Assembly (NCBI GenBank): GCA_013399305.1
Contig: VXAI01000115.1
Coordinates: 2,127,907 to 2,191,906 of the forward strand
DNA length: 64,000 nt
Direction: 5' to 3'
From: Rostratula benghalensis
Lineage: Eukaryota > Chordata > Aves > Charadriiformes > Rostratulidae
The notes below the pieces were generated by a model. The model was given only the letters and a program-made list of their open reading frames with translations. It made no database searches and was not told the DNA's origin. Each line of letters starts with the position of its first letter. Positions within the stretch are counted from its first letter, which is position 1. Below, piece by piece: positions 59,831 to 64,000 of the stretch. The position numbers and the translations under genes were made by a program.

Positions 59831-62800
59831 TAGTTTCAGGGTTTCACTGTCGGCACTTCTCTGGCATTAGACATCTCTGTATTTATTGTATATTAATTAG
59901 AAAGTAATAGACTGTAAATAATTAGCTCAAATTTAGTGACACTGGGTTTTCATTGGTTCTCTCTTAACAGGTGTGCAGGAAGGGCTGCAGAAAATAGATC
60001 AGACAGAAACCTCATGGTTCTTTCCAGGTAGTTGATAGTGAAACAGGAGTATAGGATTTTCTTTAAAATGTAGAGTCTAACTTTAACCTCCCTAACGAAG
60101 GAAATGTTTCTATTTTAAGCAGTTAATGAATTGCCAGTAAATGCTTTCAACTTTGATAACTATGCCTGTCATCTTAACAAATAAAAACCAACCGAGCAAA
60201 CAAAAAATCCAATTCCCCTTCTTTTTACTAGATCCCCTTCGTTTTTAATACCTAAGACTGGATACCTGGGGAGGGAAGATTGGCAGAGAGTTTTTAAAAG
60301 GTATATTGGCCTGATGCCTCTCAAAATTGAAAAACCTAAACTTCCTCAAGCAAAGTTACTTGGCTCTATCTCATTAAAGCCTGAAGTTTGATTAGCTTTT
60401 GGGTATCTTTAGCTTGATGGTCAAAGTGGGAGTTACCCATAGCAGTGACTTGACACCTGGATCCAGGGAGGACTCTGGGAGCAGTGTGGGATTTAGTCCC
60501 CCTTGTCCAAGCATCCCATCCAGTGCTTGTAAGGCTGGGAGTCCCATCCATTCTGTCTGGTCAAGATCCCTAGGATTCCAGCAGTGATGGGACTGCCATG
60601 GTCCTTGTGTGCCCAGTCTGGACCAGGTCTGCAATGATCCTTTTAAGACAGAATGGTTTCTTCCCTACTCACGTGGAAGAAACTCTGCATTTTTTCTTCC
60701 AGTGGAAATCTGCCATTCAACTGAGATGAGGAGCCAGGGAGCATTCTCCTGTCTGGACTCAGAGGTAGAATTTAGGTATTACACATTGCCCCCTCCTTCT
60801 CACAGCTGAGGAGCCTGAGGTCTGCTTTTTGTTTGAAGCCTTTTTCAAGGCACTTGATCTGGGCATTTTATTCCATGTTGAGTTGCCTGAAAAGTACACC
60901 GTGGTGTGTGTGCTCCAAATGTGCCTGTAACCTGTCATCCCCGATACACTCACAAAGCACAGCCTCTCTTGCATTTTCAAAACCACAGCTGGATGTAGGT
61001 TAAGGTACTGCCAGCTTCTTTAATAGTCTTGTGGCAAGAACTGCTAATCGGATCCCAGCGTGGAATTTTTAAATCCTTAAGCTCTAGGTAATATTTGGGG
61101 GAAGGTGTTCTTCCTCCTTAGATTTACTCCTCAATCAAACTGAGCTATTGGATGCCAAAGCCTGTATGGAGAGGTGGGCGCACGAGGATGCAACCCCAGT
61201 TCAGCATTTAGAGCAGCCACTGGGAATTAATGGGAGCTGTGGGTACCAGCTGTTGCTTCCAGGACTGGTTTTCATTTAATCAAGTTACTTCAGTGCAAAA
61301 TAACGTCAACTGTGCTGGAAGGAGCACGCCTCTGGAGCCAGGCACAAAATGCGCGTTTTCCAAAAAGGAGAAATAAAAATCCCTCAGGAAGTCTGACTAT
61401 TTGGATGTACTACAGATGTTGACTTTAAAAACTCTTTAGGTTACTTCACAGCCTGCCCCTCCTTCACCAGAGGAGCAAATGGGAGAGAGGGCAAACGCCT
61501 GGTACCGATACAACCCATCTGTGGGTAGGTGGCAGGCCGGCCTCCCGCTGGGCCCGAGTGACAGACTGTATTGATTTGTTGCTTTCCTTCCTTGTACTGC
61601 TTTTGTTTTCAGAGGTTCCTCGTTCAGGCCCCATGTTCTTTCTAAATAGTGTCTTCCAGAAACAGCAGCTGAGGCAACTGTTGTGGGGCCCTGGGTGTTT
61701 GAAGCCGCTGAATGGCCTTCTGCCTGATGGGAAAGGCGTGGATCAGGGGTGTTAAAACAGAGTCTGCTGGCGTTTAAGACTGAAAGTCGGGGGTAATTTC
61801 CAGTTTGGTCTGGTCTGAACTGAGTCTTCAAGGAGGCAGAAGAGAGAGGAGGGTTTGTGTGTCGATGCTTTCTGCTCCCATCTGGGGTTACACATCTCGG
61901 AAGGTGAAAGAAGGCATCAAGCTTGCAGGTGAGAAACAGCTGCTGCCTCTCCAGAAGAGCCACTTTTGAGGGAGGGAGGTGGAATACATCACTTGAAGCT
62001 TGGAAATGGAGGACTCTGGAGTAAATGAAACCAAGCCACATTCTCCTTTCCATGCCTGAACAGAACATACTGTATTTTTTTGGTTGTTTTAGGAAATTTA
62101 AGAATTGGGATTTTCTGCTGTCACCTGGTCAGGCAGACAAAGTAAAACTGACGTGACCAGGCTTGAGGTGGCTGTTCAGTCACGGTGATCTGCGCAAACG
62201 GGCAGCTCAACCGGCGTTAGATGAGAATCCTCATCTCTCGTTAGGGAATACGCATTGTAGCAGTGGGCTGTGATGAACTGGTCATCTTGGTGCTGGGGGG
62301 AGCAAGACCACCCTTCCAGGAGAGGTGTGCAGGGCATCCACTGGTGTGGATTCCTTGAACCTCACAAGGAAGTTCCTGCTGGACCTTCTCACAGTATGAG
62401 GTTCCAACGATTTGTTATTTTTTTTAAACATGCTGTACTTTTGCTTTATTTCTATATGTAGGCTGTTCAGAAGCTTTGTAAACCGCATTGCTGATCTACA
62501 AACGAGCAACAGTGAGACTTGCAGACCTGATTTATTTTAAGTAAGTTCCATAAATGTGTGGTCTAGAGAAGCCTCATGTCTATCTTTAGGTTTTTTTGCA
62601 ATGTGGGGAAATCATGATCTGACAGCCTTCCTGTGTCTGCGCTGTTTGCAGCTTTTCTTAACCTATATAGACTCCGGCAGTTTCAGTAGCCAGTGAGCTC
62701 TTCACACCCTGGGCATTTGTGAATATCTCTGTCATCTATTTTTTCAAGAAGCTTTTAGAAATGTGAAATACTTGAAAAAGCTTCCGCTTCTGTCAGGTGG

Positions 62801-64000
62801 GGCTGGAATGGAGTTTCAAAGTCAAAAGAAAGGAGGAGGGGGGAAGACAAACACAATTGCATAAATTCATTTGCCTTGGGGAATAGGGCAAATACAAGGC
62901 TTTGATGAGTGTGATGGATTGAGCCAGTCCCCAGGCTTTTATTAGTATTGAGTTTAATGCTACTTGAGGCCAAGAAGTCCTTGAAGGTTGCTAGAGGTTG
63001 ATCAGAGGGGACTTGTCCACAGCAAGACGATGTTTTTCTTAATAGCAAAGGAAGTCTGTCCTCACAGAATCACAGGGATTGGAGGGGACCTTGAAAGATC
63101 ATCGAGTCCAATCCCCCTGCCAGAGCAGGAACACCTAGATCAGGTCACACAGGAATGTGTCCAGGTGGGTTTTGAATGTCTCCAGAGAAGGAGACTTCAC
63201 CACCTCTCTGGGCAGCCCATTCCAGTGCTCCATCACCCTCACAGTGAAGAAGTTTTTCCTCATATTTAAGTGGAACCTCCTGTGTTCCAGCTTGCACCCA
63301 TTGCCCCTTGTCCTATCATTGGCTGTCGCTGAAAAGAGCCTGGCACTCACCCACTAACATGTGTACATCCTCCCCCTTGAAATCAGTGGGAAATGTGGCC
63401 ACCACAAATGTGTGGTTGTGAATGGTTCCCTGTGTTTGGATCCCAAGCGGTAGGAGAAAGGAATGCCTTATTTGCAGCTCTGACTCCCTAGAGCCTTCCA
63501 GGAACCGCAGCAATAGCTCTGGAGAAAAGCAGGGCTCCTCTTATATGGCAGGAGGTTCCTGAATGTGATTCCATATCAACAGGGAGGTTTTTTCCTAAAA
63601 CAACAATATATATTTCTTGCAAAAAAAACCCCTCAGACTCTGGTTCTCTATTCCTTTTCCCCGTTCCTTTCCTTCACTTGCTTTCTTACTCTTTGATTGT
63701 GAATGTGGCAACAGCTTTTTTTGTCCACCTTGTGTTGTCCTTTACAGCCTGGAACAAGCAGCAACTGGTTCACTCTTGCAATGTTTTGCCTAGTTTCTGA
63801 CGTGCTCTTCAGCAAGGAGGGGGATCCTCTGAATGCCTTGGCCCATGATATGGCTGAAGCAGTTGGAACATCCAAAACATGAAGCCAGAGGGACCTGTGG
63901 GATAGCCTTAAGTATTGCAATCTAGACTTCGTCCACCCCACTATAGAGAAAGCTCTTTAGAGCAAAGAAGCCTACATCTTCCATCCAAGAAACAACCTCA
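59831..64000. other. Intergenic sequence downstream of UXS1
   Basis: I recognise no gene here. There is one antisense CR1 at about 63063-63357. The stretch at about 61150-62300 is visibly richer in GC and CpG than the introns and carries a 210-codon open frame on the - strand (61436-62068) with no recognisable domain. TTTATT motifs near 62445 and 62531 would read as AATAAA on the - strand. In mammals the convergent neighbour is ECRG4, but none of its exons was identified. Confidence 0.8.
63063..63357 (-). mobile_element. CR1 LINE 3' end, downstream of UXS1
   Basis: About 295 bases of CR1 on the - strand. It starts with CACAGAATCACAGGGATTGG and contains the GAACACCTAGATCAGGT and TCTCCAGAGAAGGAGACTTC blocks. 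It closely matches the copy at 19279. Relative to that copy it lacks about 14 bases near 63343 and is truncated shortly after. Confidence 0.93.

Noticed and set aside
61436..62068. 210-codon open frame on the - strand as a protein gene
   Set aside because: No recognisable domain or splice structure; long frames are expected by chance in GC-richer sequence. The region is kept as a finding, not as a CDS.
59831..64000. ECRG4, the mammalian convergent neighbour of UXS1
   Set aside because: I looked on the - strand for its conserved C-terminal tyrosine- and aspartate-rich segment and did not find it. It may lie beyond the window.

Overview
The window is part of a vertebrate nuclear genome, almost certainly from a bird. 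Two lines of evidence support this. It carries at least eight copies of the CR1 LINE, several ending in the ATTCTATG-like octamers typical of avian CR1, and I saw no Alu, L1 or other mammal-type SINE. The only convincing gene is a vertebrate UXS1 spread over short exons and long AT-rich introns.

Layout: the + strand carries UXS1 (UDP-glucuronic acid decarboxylase 1, UDP-xylose synthase) from within its first intron to past its polyadenylation signals. Fourteen exons (called 2 to 15 here) were placed by hand. All have GT-AG boundaries, all phases agree, and together they give 388 complete codons plus a stop at 59078-59080. Exon 1, with the promoter, the start codon and about 32 N-terminal residues (cytosolic tail and membrane anchor), lies upstream of base 1. 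With 32 residues added, landmark residues fall on the numbering of the 420-residue human form as I remember it (Tyr231, Lys235, Arg272, Arg361), so no coding exon seems to be missing. The enzyme makes UDP-xylose in the Golgi/ER lumen for the proteoglycan linker and other xylosylated glycans.

Introns 1, 4, 6, 10 and 13 hold CR1 copies, mostly antisense to the gene. The other introns hold unique sequence, homopolymer runs and a few small direct or inverted repeats. The 3' UTR runs from 59081 to about 59830, with two AATAAA signals. From about 59.8 kb to the end I find no recognisable gene. That stretch has one CR1 copy and a CpG-richer segment at about 61.1-62.3 kb. In mammals the convergent neighbour of UXS1 is ECRG4, but I recognise none of its exons here.

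I found no tRNA, rRNA, CRISPR array, viral insertion or new multigene system. The observations worth a second look are splicing details of UXS1, a few structured or strand-skewed intronic segments, candidate conserved non-coding blocks and the CpG-richer downstream segment.
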